Assembly: GCA_017518255.1 (NCBI GenBank)
Contig: JAFWVK010000104.1
Span: 1-32,604, forward strand
Length of the DNA: 32,604 nt
Direction: 5' to 3'
Origin: Oscillospiraceae bacterium
Lineage (GTDB): Bacteria; Bacillota; Clostridia; Oscillospirales; Ruminococcaceae
Shown: in pieces, positions 15,726 through 24,945 of the stretch
How positions within the stretch are numbered: the stretch's first letter is position 1
Layout of the letters: the number at the start of each line of letters is the position of its first letter
Translations under genes and position numbers: made by a program
Notes under the pieces: model-generated
The model's input: the letters and a program-made list of their open reading frames with translations, nothing else
The model's database searches: none
Told to the model about the DNA's origin: nothing

Positions 15726-16082
15726 ATGATTAAAATTGATCTGAATGACCTTGACCGGTTTTTTGTGAAATCGGAGCTGATTCCCGCAATCTGTTATGAG
15801 GCTGATACAAAAACTGTACTGATGCTGGCATATATGAACAAGGAAAGCCTGCGCCGTACACTGGAAACAGGCTACACATGGTTCTGGAGCCGTTCCAGAC
15901 AGGAATACTGGAACAAGGGAGCAACATCCGGTCACCTGCAAAAGGTCGTGTCGGTTTATGCGGACTGCGATGACGATACGCTTCTGATCAATGTCCGGCA
16001 GACCGGCGTTGCCTGCCATACAGGCGCATACAGCTGCTTTTTCAAGGAAATCTATCAGGAAGATAAGGAGAATGAGGAATGA
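15726..16082 (+). CDS. hisI: Phosphoribosyl-AMP cyclohydrolase
   Basis: A 118-residue enzyme that opens the adenine ring of phosphoribosyl-AMP, the third step of histidine biosynthesis. Family motifs are [19 protein letters not shown], the metal-binding [10 protein letters not shown] (Cys and three Asp) and [13 protein letters not shown], whose two cysteines complete the zinc site. It is the stand-alone cyclohydrolase rather than the fused HisIE seen in some bacteria. AAAGGAG precedes the ATG. It overlaps hisE by 4 bases. The other his genes are not in the window. Confidence 0.95.
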   Translation: MIKIDLNDLDRFFVKSELIPAICYEADTKTVLMLAYMNKESLRRTLETGYTWFWSRSRQEYWNKGATSGHLQKVVSVYADCDDDTLLINVRQTGVACHTGAYSCFFKEIYQEDKENEE

Positions 16083-16417
16083 CCGTTTATCAGGAAATTT
16101 TTGAAGTAATCAAGGCGAGAAAGGCTGCATTCGATGCAGGACAGGCACCGGAAAAATCCTATACCGCATATTTGTTTGAAAAAGGTGTGGACAAAATCTG
16201 CAAAAAGGTCGGGGAAGAAGCGACGGAAACCGTCATCGCCGCAAAAAACGGCGACAATGACGAGCTGAAAAACGAAATCAACGATCTGCTCTATCATGTC
16301 ATGGTTCTGGCTGCAAATCAGGGCCTGGACTGGGCTGATGTCGAGAAGGTTCTGGAAGAGCGGAATGAAAAAATCGGGAATCTGAAAACATTTCATCAGG
16401 TAGACAAGAATACCTGA
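16079..16417 (+). CDS. hisE: Phosphoribosyl-ATP pyrophosphatase
   Basis: A 112-residue all-helical MazG-fold enzyme that hydrolyses phosphoribosyl-ATP to phosphoribosyl-AMP and pyrophosphate, the second step of histidine synthesis. The family block [20 protein letters not shown], followed by IAAKNGD and [18 protein letters not shown], carries the acidic metal-binding residues. The ATG overlaps the hisI stop (ATGA), indicating translational coupling, so the two consecutive steps are made together as separate polypeptides. Confidence 0.95.
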   Translation: MTVYQEIFEVIKARKAAFDAGQAPEKSYTAYLFEKGVDKICKKVGEEATETVIAAKNGDNDELKNEINDLLYHVMVLAANQGLDWADVEKVLEERNEKIGNLKTFHQVDKNT

Positions 16418-16466
16418 GCCCTGATTCGGGAATGATTTCGGCAGATCTGTCACATTTTCTTTCTGT

Positions 16467-16483
16467 ATCACATATATTGTGAT
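16467..16483. promoter_or_regulatory. Inverted repeat upstream of the cysteine-rich gene, possible operator
   Basis: ATCACA, TATAT, TGTGAT: perfect 6-bp arms around a 5-base centre, about 45 bases before the ATG at 16529. The central TATATT could also be a -10 element. It may be a binding site for a dimeric regulator; there is no direct proof. Confidence 0.3.
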
Positions 16484-16528
16484 TGAGGATTCCGCAAGGA
16501 AACCCAATTGATACAGGGAGGAATTGCC

Positions 16529-17326
16529 ATGAATGAAGAGAATACCGCGGCAGCTGCTGTTGCAGTAAAAGCCGACCGTGTCTTCGACAGCTGCTCTGAC
16601 AAAGACTGTATTACAAATTTGCAGGTTATGCTGGAAGGCGGCGAGCTGCCCGAACAGTTTACATCCGTCAAGACACGCTGCTGCTCAATCGACAATGTCT
16701 GCATGAGCGTGGAACCGATTCCGTTTAACCGGGGCTATTATTCGGTCGATGTGACCTATACCTTCGGCGTGGAGCTGCTTGCGTATGACAGAAGCTGTGA
16801 TGCGCCGACAACACTGCGGGGAACCGCATCGGCTTCTAAAAGCGTGATTCTTTACGGCAGTGAATCAAACACGAAAACATTTTTCAGCAACGGAGCCCGC
16901 ATCGGAGATACAAACAGCTGCTGTGAGGTTGTCAATCTTCCGACGGCGAGCTGTCAGTGTGTTGATCCGATTGCGCTGGAGACAAGAATTGCCATGATGC
17001 CGGGGCTGCCTGTTCAGCCGGGAATGCCGGCTCCCGCACCGCACAGAGCCGTGGTTCTGACGCTCGGTGTGTTCTCGGTCATTGAACTGACCAGACCGGT
17101 CACCATGACGGTAGCAGCGTATCCGTATCAGGTTCCGACAAAAACCTGCTCCGCAGAAGGTACAGATTCACCCTGCGAAATATTCAGCAGGCTTTCATTC
17201 CCGACAGATGAATTTCTGCCGCAGATGCCGGGCTCTTCACCGGATACCGGATCTTCCTGCGGGATGCAGTCACTGCGGTATGCCGGATTTGAAAGTAATC
17301 ACCCGGTACCGGGAGGGGTACAGTAA
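16529..17326 (+). CDS. Conserved cysteine-rich protein of unknown function
   Basis: A 265-residue protein with 13 cysteines (22, 27, 51, 52, 58, 90, 131, 132, 142, 144, 207, 216, 244). Characteristic stretches are VKADRVFDSCSDKDCITNLQ near the N-terminus and VEPIPFNRGYYSVDVTYTFGVELLAY at about 61-86. I believe this belongs to a Clostridia family with the RVFDSCSDKDC / EPxPFNRGxYSVD motifs that has no assigned role, but I cannot verify this here. The C-terminal part is Pro/Met-rich (MPGLPVQPGMPAPAPH, residues 157-172). There is no signal peptide or membrane segment. The start is set by GGGAGG about 9 bases before ATG 16529; an earlier ATG at 16508 precedes that site. It appears monocistronic, ending in a terminator. 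The cysteine pairs could bind metal or form disulfides, possibly in a spore or envelope structure; that is a guess. Confidence 0.8.
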   Translation: MNEENTAAAAVAVKADRVFDSCSDKDCITNLQVMLEGGELPEQFTSVKTRCCSIDNVCMSVEPIPFNRGYYSVDVTYTFGVELLAYDRSCDAPTTLRGTASASKSVILYGSESNTKTFFSNGARIGDTNSCCEVVNLPTASCQCVDPIALETRIAMMPGLPVQPGMPAPAPHRAVVLTLGVFSVIELTRPVTMTVAAYPYQVPTKTCSAEGTDSPCEIFSRLSFPTDEFLPQMPGSSPDTGSSCGMQSLRYAGFESNHPVPGGVQ

Positions 17327-17334
17327 AATGTGTT

Positions 17335-17392
17335 CAGCCGCGTGAGCGGCGGGCTCTGCCCGTTTCGGAAAGCTCGCGCGGCTGTTTGTTTT
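17335..17392 (+). terminator. Intrinsic terminator after the cysteine-rich gene
   Basis: A 13-bp stem with one G-U pair (CAGCCGCGTGAGC / GCTCGCGCGGCTG) encloses a small inner hairpin (CGGGC, TCT, GCCCG). It is followed by TTTGTTTT. Confidence 0.85.
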
Positions 17393-17398
17393 GAATGA

Positions 17399-19417
<2,019 letters not shown>

Positions 19418-19460
19418 TCCAGATTGCCGATGATTTCGGACGGAAAAAAGGAGAGTGATG

Positions 19461-20111
19461 ATGGCAGATATGCAATGTATTCTCGCCGGCCTTACGCGGC
19501 TGTTCGGACCGGTGCTGCTGATGATTCTCTGGCATAAAAAAACCGGTGCGGGATTCACACCGGCGCTGGTTGCTTTTCCGGTCTGCTATCCGGTCTTTTT
19601 CATCGGGGCGGCAATCCGGTCTGTTTTCAGTCACAGCAATCCTGCTGCATATTATATCAAGCAAGGGCTGCTTTTCGGAATTCTGGAGGAAGGCGCAAAG
19701 TTTCTTGTCCTCTGTTATCTGCTTTCATCTTATGACAGCCGGAAGGATGCCGTTTCATACGGAATCGGGCACAGTGCGTTTGAAGCATTCGGCGCCGGAA
19801 TGACCTGTCTGGGACTGATCGGGACGGGGAGAGCGGCGCCGGATATCTTCTGGTTCAATCTCTGGGCGTTTATGGAAGGTACGGCATCTGCTGTCGCGCT
19901 GACTGTCCTGATCTTTTACGGTATCTATACAGGCAGAAATAAATGGATGCTGCCTGCCGCAATTCTTTTGCACGCATTGGGCAACGCATCACAGGGGCTA
20001 TTTATAAAACCTGCTGCCATAACCGTTAATATTTTGCTGACCGCAGGCGAATGCTTTGCCGCATACCGCTGCTGGGAGGCAATGCGAAACCCGTATGAGG
20101 ATGAGATTTGA
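19461..20111 (+). CDS. YhfC family glutamic-type intramembrane protease
   Basis: A 216-residue membrane protein with about six helices, of the YhfC/DUF2324 family, related to PrsW and CAAX proteases. Probable catalytic motifs are FGILEEGAKF (E76, E77, K80), SYGIGHSAFEAFG (H104, E108) and LLHALGN (H171, N175). Three start codons stand in a row (GTG 19455, ATG 19458, ATG 19461); the last has the best distance (7 bases) to AGGAG at 19449-19453. Its substrate is unknown. It lies downstream of ligA and converges with a PrsW-type protease at 20439-21773, so two related membrane proteases face each other across an intergenic element. Confidence 0.87.
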   Translation: MADMQCILAGLTRLFGPVLLMILWHKKTGAGFTPALVAFPVCYPVFFIGAAIRSVFSHSNPAAYYIKQGLLFGILEEGAKFLVLCYLLSSYDSRKDAVSYGIGHSAFEAFGAGMTCLGLIGTGRAAPDIFWFNLWAFMEGTASAVALTVLIFYGIYTGRNKWMLPAAILLHALGNASQGLFIKPAAITVNILLTAGECFAAYRCWEAMRNPYEDEI

Positions 20112-20127
20112 TTTTTTTTAAGAAAAC

Positions 20128-20156
20128 AGCAGCACCTTCCGGATGAAGGTGCTGCT
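20128..20156. terminator. Hairpin copy 1 between convergent protease genes, probable terminator
   Basis: Perfect 12-bp arms AGCAGCACCTTC / GAAGGTGCTGCT with loop CGGAT. On the minus strand it is followed by GTTTTCTT, a fair U-tract for the PrsW transcript; on the plus strand the following bases are CAGTCTGCTT. An almost identical copy (loop TGGAT) is at 20382-20410. Confidence 0.6.
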
Positions 20157-20381
20157 CAGTCTGCTTCGCAAATGTGCGCTGCATGATGATTCATATTAGG
20201 CTTTCGCCCGCTGCGCTAAACCGCCAAAGTGACAAAGTACCTTTGAGATTCCATTGTTTATAAAAATCAAGAAAATACATTCTTTTTTATAATGGGGTCT
20301 GGGGACAATGTCCCCGGCAGGGGCTTGGGGACGGAGTCCCCATTATGGATGCATCGCAGATACCACTTTATCTACAAGCTA
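20157..20381. repeat. Intergenic element B, MITE-like, between two copies of one hairpin
   Basis: A 225-bp non-coding stretch inside the 327-bp gap between the two convergent protease genes. It begins CAGTCTGCTTCGCAAATG and ends ACTTTATCTACAAGCTA. It contains GGGGAC/GTCCCC hairpins (20294-20345) in the context GGGGCTTGGGG...CCCCATTAT. Element A (6117-6368) has the same central motif, a similar beginning (CAGTTTGTCGAGAAA) and the same end (TATCTACAAGC). The reverse complement of the end (GCTTGTAGATAAAG) partly matches the start of element A, as terminal inverted repeats would. I see no gene in it. Confidence 0.5.
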
Positions 20382-20410
20382 AGCAGCACCTTCTGGATGA
20401 AGGTGCTGCT
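20382..20410. terminator. Hairpin copy 2 between convergent protease genes
   Basis: Perfect 12-bp arms identical to the hairpin at 20128-20156, with one loop base changed (TGGAT for CGGAT). On the plus strand it is followed by GTTTGT. It lies 28 bases past the end of the PrsW-type gene on the minus strand. Confidence 0.55.
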
Positions 20411-20438
20411 GTTTGTACGGGCTGGATTACTGCGGTTC

Positions 20439-21773
20439 TTATAAATCCGGATTCGCCGGATCTGAGAAATCTGCTTTGAAAGGATCGGAGACAGCGGTTT
20501 CCGTCCGGATTCCCGAAGCGGAAGGCGCATCTGTTTTCGGGAGACTTGTTAATTCCGGCATGGATGTATTCTGCATCGCCGCAGGTCTGGGCAGTCCGTT
20601 CGGGTACTGAGTCTGAACCGAATTGTTTTGCTGCATTTGCGGCTGATAGGGCTGCGGATAACCCGTCTGCATCGGATAGCCCGGATTCACAGGCGGGCGG
20701 TACGGCTGCGGATATCCGGTCTGCATCGGATAGCCCGGATTTACAGGCGGGCGGTACGGCTGCGGATATCCGGTCTGCGCCGGATAGCCCGGATTTACAG
20801 GCGGGCGGTACGGCTGCGGATATCCGGTCTGCGCCGGATATCCCGTACTGACGGGCGGGCGGTACGGCTGCGGATATCCGGTCTGTGCCGGGTAGCCCGG
20901 ATTGACAGGCGGACGGTACGGCTGCGGATAGCCCGGATAGACGGGATTTACAGGAGGAAAAAACGGCTGCGGATATCCGGTATAGAACGGGTTGACCAGC
21001 GCACGCGGCACGCCGACCTGTTTATCGTGTCTGGAAAGCATGATAATCATAGTGATGGAGACAATCGTGAGAATGATCTCAAATGCGAAGAATGTAATGA
21101 TATATTCATCATCGCCCATAAACAGACAGAAATCGTAAAAGCCGTGTATGACGGTGGCTGATGTAAGCGCAAGCAGCATATTCCGGCGCGTGCCTTTTTT
21201 GTCTTTCATATAGTGTGCATATTTGGCTCTTCCGTAGAAGCAGCCCATGAACACCGAGAAGAACGCATGACCCGGAACGGAAAGAACGGCACGCAGCAGC
21301 GCTGTTTGTATGGAATCTTCCGAGCCGAAGACATACATAATGTTTTCGACTGTCGCAAATCCGAGAGAAGTTGCAACGGAATAGACAACGGCATCATAGC
21401 TGAAATCAAAGTCCGGACATTTCCATGTCCGCAGATAGAGCATTACAAATTTACCGGCTTCCTCAATCAATGCAACACAAAGAAACGTGTTGATCAGCTG
21501 ATAACATAACCGGTGTGATTCTGACATAAATAATGTGTCTTTACTGTAATAACTTTTATCAATCCAGTTTTCAGCGAATTCGTTCAATACCCCTTGCGCA
21601 ACTATTTCCAGAATGATTGCACTGATTGTAGACAGCGCGCCCAGACCGAGCAGCTGAATCAGAAGGGAAATCGGTTCTTTTTCCCGCTTATCCATTTTCC
21701 AGACAAAGAACATAACAGCCAGTGCCGGCAAAACAGCAAGAAAGAGCAGGAAACTGGAATCATTTTGACCCAT
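20439..21773 (-). CDS. PrsW family intramembrane protease with Tyr/Pro-rich repeat tail
   Basis: A 444-residue protein. Residues 1-250 are a polytopic membrane domain of the PrsW family, with the motifs ALIEEAGKFVM (E104, E105, K108), FATVENIMYV (E143, N144), VPGHAFFSVFMGCFYG (H169) and VIHGFYDF (H210, D214). Residues about 263-378 are a repeat tail: five consecutive 18-residue units of the type GYPQPYRPPVNPGYPAQT plus degenerate copies. A Gln/Pro-rich end follows. PrsW of Bacillus subtilis cleaves an anti-sigma factor to start envelope stress signalling; no anti-sigma gene is adjacent here. The start ATG (21771-21773) has AGGAG 7 bases away. The tail may bind cell wall or other proteins, which is inference. 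Confidence 0.88.
   Translation of the reverse strand: MGQNDSSFLLFLAVLPALAVMFFVWKMDKREKEPISLLIQLLGLGALSTISAIILEIVAQGVLNEFAENWIDKSYYSKDTLFMSESHRLCYQLINTFLCVALIEEAGKFVMLYLRTWKCPDFDFSYDAVVYSVATSLGFATVENIMYVFGSEDSIQTALLRAVLSVPGHAFFSVFMGCFYGRAKYAHYMKDKKGTRRNMLLALTSATVIHGFYDFCLFMGDDEYIITFFAFEIILTIVSITMIIMLSRHDKQVGVPRALVNPFYTGYPQPFFPPVNPVYPGYPQPYRPPVNPGYPAQTGYPQPYRPPVSTGYPAQTGYPQPYRPPVNPGYPAQTGYPQPYRPPVNPGYPMQTGYPQPYRPPVNPGYPMQTGYPQPYQPQMQQNNSVQTQYPNGLPRPAAMQNTSMPELTSLPKTDAPSASGIRTETAVSDPFKADFSDPANPDL
20664..20933. repeat. 54-bp tandem repeats encoding the PrsW tail
   Basis: Five consecutive 54-bp units inside the PrsW-type gene, each coding 18 residues (GYPQPYRPPVNPGYP followed by AQT or MQT). The unit is a multiple of three, so copy-number change would keep the frame. 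Degenerate half-units flank it on both sides. Confidence 0.9.
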
Positions 21774-21804
21774 TTCATCATCTCCTATTGTCGGATATGG
21801 TACT

Positions 21805-21833
21805 ATTATATCACATAATGAATGAAAACGCAA
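21805..21833 (-). promoter_or_regulatory. Sigma-A promoter of the PrsW-type gene
   Basis: On the minus strand TTGCGT (21833-21828), a 17-base spacer and a perfect TATAAT (21810-21805), about 32 bases before the ATG. It is divergent from the degV promoter. Confidence 0.65.
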
Positions 21834-21919
21834 TGGGAGCAGTAAAAAAGATTCTGAAAGCAACGGGATTGCGCTTCATACGGAAATGTACGGGTTTTCC
21901 GTTCAAGAAATGCTCTTTC

Positions 21920-21948
21920 TTGACAAACACCCGAAAACGCAGTATAAT
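21920..21948 (+). promoter_or_regulatory. Consensus sigma-A promoter of the DegV gene
   Basis: Perfect TTGACA (21920-21925), a 17-base spacer and perfect TATAAT (21943-21948), implying a start near 21955 and a leader of about 30 nt. Strong unregulated expression would be expected unless a repressor acts. Confidence 0.85.
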
Positions 21949-21984
21949 ATTATCAGGATTTCACTGGAACCGGAGGTTTGCATC

Positions 21985-22839
21985 ATGAAAGTCACAATCG
22001 TTGCGGACAGCACCTGTGATCTGACAAAAGAACAGATTCAGGAAAACAATATCATTATTCTGCCGCTGTATGTCACTATGGATGAAGAGAGCCGGAAAGA
22101 CGGTCTGGAGATTACGGCGGATGAAATATTCAGATATGTCGATGCCGGCGGCGCATTGCCGAAAACAGCAGCCGTGACTGTTTCTGACTTTGCAGACTGC
22201 TTCTCCCGGATCCTGAAAGACGCTCCGGATACTGAAATTCTCTGCCTGACAATCAGTTCCCATTTTTCTAGCTGTTTTCAGAATGCATGTATTGCTGCGG
22301 AAGAAATGAACGGGAAAGCCGTTGCCGTAGATTCTCTGAATCTGTCATCCGGCTTCGGCCATGTCGTTCTGGAGGCGTGCAGACTTGCGAAAGAAGGACA
22401 TTCCGCTATACAGATCAAGCATCAGCTGGAAACAGATATCATCCCGAATGTGGATGCGAGCTTTATCATTGACCGTCTGGATTATCTCCGGAAGGGCGGC
22501 AGATGCTCGACCGTTGCGGCACTTGGTGCGAATCTTCTCCGGTTAAAGCCCTGTATCGAGGTCAGAGACGGAAAAATGACCGTAGCGAAAAAATACCGCG
22601 GCAATTTCAATAAATGTGTCACGCAGTATGTCCGTGACCGGCTGGAAAACTGCGATGCAATCCGTCCGCAACGTATTTTCATTACGCATGCCAATGCAGA
22701 AGATGAGGCGGTCAGTGCCGCGAGATCGGTAATCCAAGAAAAAAACTATTTTACTGAGATTGATGAAAGCCGGGCAGGCTGTACCATTGCCAGCCACTGC
22801 GGTCCGAATACGCTGGGTGTCCTATATATCCGTAAATAA
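21985..22839 (+). CDS. DegV family fatty-acid-binding protein
   Basis: A 284-residue protein of the DegV/FakB family, which binds a fatty acid and presents it to a fatty acid kinase for phosphorylation. Conserved stretches are VTIVADSTCDLTKEQ (residues 3-17), ILCLTISSHFSSCFQNA, AVDSLNLSSGFG, YLRKGGRCSTVAALGANLLRLKP and the C-terminal SHCGPNTLGVLYI. ATG 21985 has CGGAGG 8 bases upstream; the frame is open further up but overlaps the promoter. No FakA-type kinase gene is adjacent. A terminator follows before the next gene. Confidence 0.93.
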   Translation: MKVTIVADSTCDLTKEQIQENNIIILPLYVTMDEESRKDGLEITADEIFRYVDAGGALPKTAAVTVSDFADCFSRILKDAPDTEILCLTISSHFSSCFQNACIAAEEMNGKAVAVDSLNLSSGFGHVVLEACRLAKEGHSAIQIKHQLETDIIPNVDASFIIDRLDYLRKGGRCSTVAALGANLLRLKPCIEVRDGKMTVAKKYRGNFNKCVTQYVRDRLENCDAIRPQRIFITHANAEDEAVSAARSVIQEKNYFTEIDESRAGCTIASHCGPNTLGVLYIRK

Positions 22840-22844
22840 GATTC

Positions 22845-22870
22845 GTGCGGCTTTCAGAGCCGCACTTTCT
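22845..22870 (+). terminator. Intrinsic terminator between the DegV and AEC genes
   Basis: 8-bp stem GTGCGGCT / AGCCGCAC with loop TTCAG, followed by TTTCT. It fills the 51-base gap before the AEC transporter. Its tail is short, so some readthrough into the next gene is likely. Confidence 0.7.
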
Positions 22871-22890
22871 CTGCAAAGAAACGAGGTTTT

Positions 22891-23865
22891 ATGCATATTT
22901 CTGTTATTATACAGCAGATGAGCAAGCTGTTTCTGATTTTATGTCTCGGTGCGGTTCTGGCAAAGCTGGAGCTGCTGGATGTTCATACCAAACAAAAGCT
23001 TACGAAATTACTGCTTTATGTTACAACACCGATGATGATGATTGACGCGTTCTATCAGCGAATGAAGCAGGTTGAGGTGCGGGAGCAGTCTGACGGCATT
23101 CAGGAAATATCGGTCGGTTCGCTGTTTCTGTATTGCTTTCTGTTTTATCTGCTGCTGACGGCGCTCTCTCTGATTCTGGTTTTCGGCATATTTACGCCGA
23201 AAAAAGACCGCCGTCTGTATTTGTTCATGACGATTTTCGGGAATGTTGGGTTTATGGGATTCCCGGTTGTGCAGTCAGTTTACGGTTCTGAAGGGCTGTT
23301 TTATGCAGCGATTCTCAACAGTGTGTTCAATATTATTATTTATACATTCGGCATTATCCTGATGAGCGGCGCGTCTTCAAAGGAAGACAGTGTCTCCGGA
23401 GCGGTATCCGGGATATCGTGGAAAAAGCTGTTGACAATGCCGGCAGTAATCTGCACCGCAGTCGGCATCCTGATATTTGTATTCCGGATTCACATGCCGA
23501 AGGTGCTCAGTGATACCTGCTCTACACTCGGCGACCTGACCTCACCGCTTGCAATGATGGTTGTCGGCGCGAATCTTACCGGTATGAAAGCGAAGGAAAT
23601 GCTGACAAATCTGCGCATGAATGTCTATGTAGTGCTGCGCCAGATTGCGCTGCCGCTGGTATTCTGGGTGATTCTCCGGCAGATTGTCTCACATGAGGTT
23701 CTTGCGCCGACGCTGCTCCTTCTGAGCTGTATGCCGGTTGCGAATACAACTGCACTCTTTGCGACAGAATACGGCGGCAATGAAAAGCTCGCCTCACAGG
23801 GGATTTTCTTGACAACGCTCTTTTCTCTCGTCTCTTTCCCGCTGATTATCTGGATCTGTACCTGA
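22891..23865 (+). CDS. AEC family transporter (auxin efflux carrier-like)
   Basis: A 324-residue membrane protein with about ten helices in two halves, of the AEC/BART superfamily. Typical stretches are MSKLFLILCLGAVLAKLELLD, LLLYVTTPMMMIDAF, FMTIFGNVGFMGFPVVQSVYG, SPLAMMVVGANLTGMK and LLLSCMPVANTTALFATEYGG. Bacterial members export or exchange organic acids such as malate; the substrate here is unknown. The ATG at 22891 has AACGAGG upstream. No own promoter is evident, so it may depend on readthrough from the degV promoter past a terminator. Confidence 0.9.
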   Translation: MHISVIIQQMSKLFLILCLGAVLAKLELLDVHTKQKLTKLLLYVTTPMMMIDAFYQRMKQVEVREQSDGIQEISVGSLFLYCFLFYLLLTALSLILVFGIFTPKKDRRLYLFMTIFGNVGFMGFPVVQSVYGSEGLFYAAILNSVFNIIIYTFGIILMSGASSKEDSVSGAVSGISWKKLLTMPAVICTAVGILIFVFRIHMPKVLSDTCSTLGDLTSPLAMMVVGANLTGMKAKEMLTNLRMNVYVVLRQIALPLVFWVILRQIVSHEVLAPTLLLLSCMPVANTTALFATEYGGNEKLASQGIFLTTLFSLVSFPLIIWICT

Positions 23866-23893
23866 TGCTTTACATGATACATCGGATAAAAAA

Positions 23894-23930
23894 GCAGCCT
23901 GAACGGAATTCAGGCTGCCTTTACTTTTTT
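23894..23930. terminator. Bidirectional intrinsic terminator
   Basis: Perfect 10-bp stem GCAGCCTGAA / TTCAGGCTGC with loop CGGAA. On the plus strand CTTTACTTTTTT follows; on the minus strand TTTTTTATCC follows. It ends both the AEC gene and the convergent LysE-family gene, whose stop codon lies in the T-run. Confidence 0.92.
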
Positions 23931-24544
23931 AAGAGTAAGCCATAACCAGCTTTTGCAAAGAGCAGGACGCTGAACAGAATCATCAGATAACCGAAGAATC
24001 GGTTCAGCTTTGCAGATGTCGTGTTTCCGAATTTTTTTTTCAGCCCTGCGGTAATCAGTGCCAGAAGCATCCACCAGATTGTCGTACCGATCAGAACGCC
24101 CAGAATCAGAACCGAGCCCTGCATGAGTGTCGGCTTTCCGTCAATGCCGAAATAGGTGAATACAACAAGAAAACCGATTACGGCAGCGGGATTGGTAATG
24201 CCGACACCGAGGGAGGAAACCAGCAGTGAGAAATACGGCGGTTTGTCGGATTTGCGGTGTGAATGCGTGATTGTTTTCCGCAGTGTGGAAAACCCCATCC
24301 AGAGAATCAGAAAACCGCCAGCCAGCATAATATGAGACTGGTATTTTATCATCTGATCCGAGATGATCGTAATGCCGAAGATTCCGACTGCTGCGTAAAA
24401 GCAATCCACGACGGAGGAACCGAATCCGGTAATCAGACCGCTTGCGGTTCCGTATGTCAGCATACGCTGAATACAAAGTGCTCCGATGGCTCCGGCGGGT
24501 AAGCCGACAATCAGCCCGATCAGAATACCCTTTAAGAAAAACAT
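23921..24544 (-). CDS. LysE/RhtB family exporter
   Basis: A 207-residue membrane protein with about six helices. It starts MFFLKGILIGLIVGLPAGAIGALCIQRMLTYG, the typical LysE N-terminus with glycine/proline and a conserved arginine. The middle has GGFLILWMGFSTLRKT and a cytoplasmic loop, then SSLGVGITNPAAVIGFLVVF, the family's NP motif region. The ATG at 24542-24544 has GGAG 8 bases away; the longer open frame overlaps the promoter. The family exports amino acids or similar small solutes; the substrate is unknown. No LysR-type regulator gene is adjacent. Confidence 0.87.
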   Translation of the reverse strand: MFFLKGILIGLIVGLPAGAIGALCIQRMLTYGTASGLITGFGSSVVDCFYAAVGIFGITIISDQMIKYQSHIMLAGGFLILWMGFSTLRKTITHSHRKSDKPPYFSLLVSSLGVGITNPAAVIGFLVVFTYFGIDGKPTLMQGSVLILGVLIGTTIWWMLLALITAGLKKKFGNTTSAKLNRFFGYLMILFSVLLFAKAGYGLLLKK

Positions 24545-24620
24545 TCCAACAGCTCCATATGGTTTGTCAGGGATAAGCCCGGTGCTGTCCCCGATAAAGA
24601 AAACAGACACATTTACTGAT

Positions 24621-24649
24621 ATTATAATATGAAAACGGAAAAAAAGCAA
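24621..24649 (-). promoter_or_regulatory. Sigma-A promoter of the LysE-family gene
   Basis: On the minus strand TTGCTT (24649-24644), a 17-base spacer and a perfect TATAAT (24626-24621), giving a leader of about 70 nt. I could not match the leader to a known riboswitch. Of the 401-base gap 24545-24945, the stretch from about 24650 to 24900 shows nothing further that I can identify. Confidence 0.65.
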
Positions 24650-24900
24650 GGCAAAACAGAAAATCTTTTCTATTTATCCGATGATAATAATAATCCGGCT
24701 GAAAACAGAAAAAAAATAGTGGATATGACTTGAAATTCCGGCGGAATAACGAAAGAAAGGCGGGGAACGGCAGTTTCGTCGGAAACCGTTCTGCTGCGGA
24801 GTTTTTTGCCTTAATCGGAAAGATTTACCGCAATTGCGCCGGTGCATTCAAAATATCTCCGGCAGAATGCGGCAGCGCGACAGAATTCGCAGGGGCAGTC

Positions 24901-24909
24901 TGCTATGAT
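24901..24909 (+). promoter_or_regulatory. Possible extended -10 promoter of the GHL10 lipoprotein gene
   Basis: TGCTATGAT is an extended -10 element (TG, one base, TATGAT) about 36 bases before the ATG at 24946. No good -35 is visible. It supports the downstream start of the gene. Confidence 0.45.
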
Positions 24910-24945
24910 GAGGGCAATTCCGAATCAGAAAGGTTGTTCCTGTTT

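Noticed and set aside
16418..16466. Terminator after hisE
   Set aside because: Only a 3-4 bp stem (CCC...GGG) without a T-run; too weak to call.
20628..21161. Repetitive frames on the plus strand that could suggest a repeat protein or CRISPR-like array
   Set aside because: The 54-bp periodicity is explained by the Tyr/Pro repeat tail of the PrsW gene on the minus strand; units are contiguous with no spacers.
24545..24620. Leader of the LysE-family gene as a riboswitch
   Set aside because: About 70 nt long with no paired arrangement matching a known class that I recognise; no support.
24730..24945. N-terminal extension of the GHL10 lipoprotein from a TTG
   Set aside because: The extension precedes a clear lipoprotein signal peptide at ATG 24946 and spans a probable extended -10 element; no ribosome site precedes the TTG.
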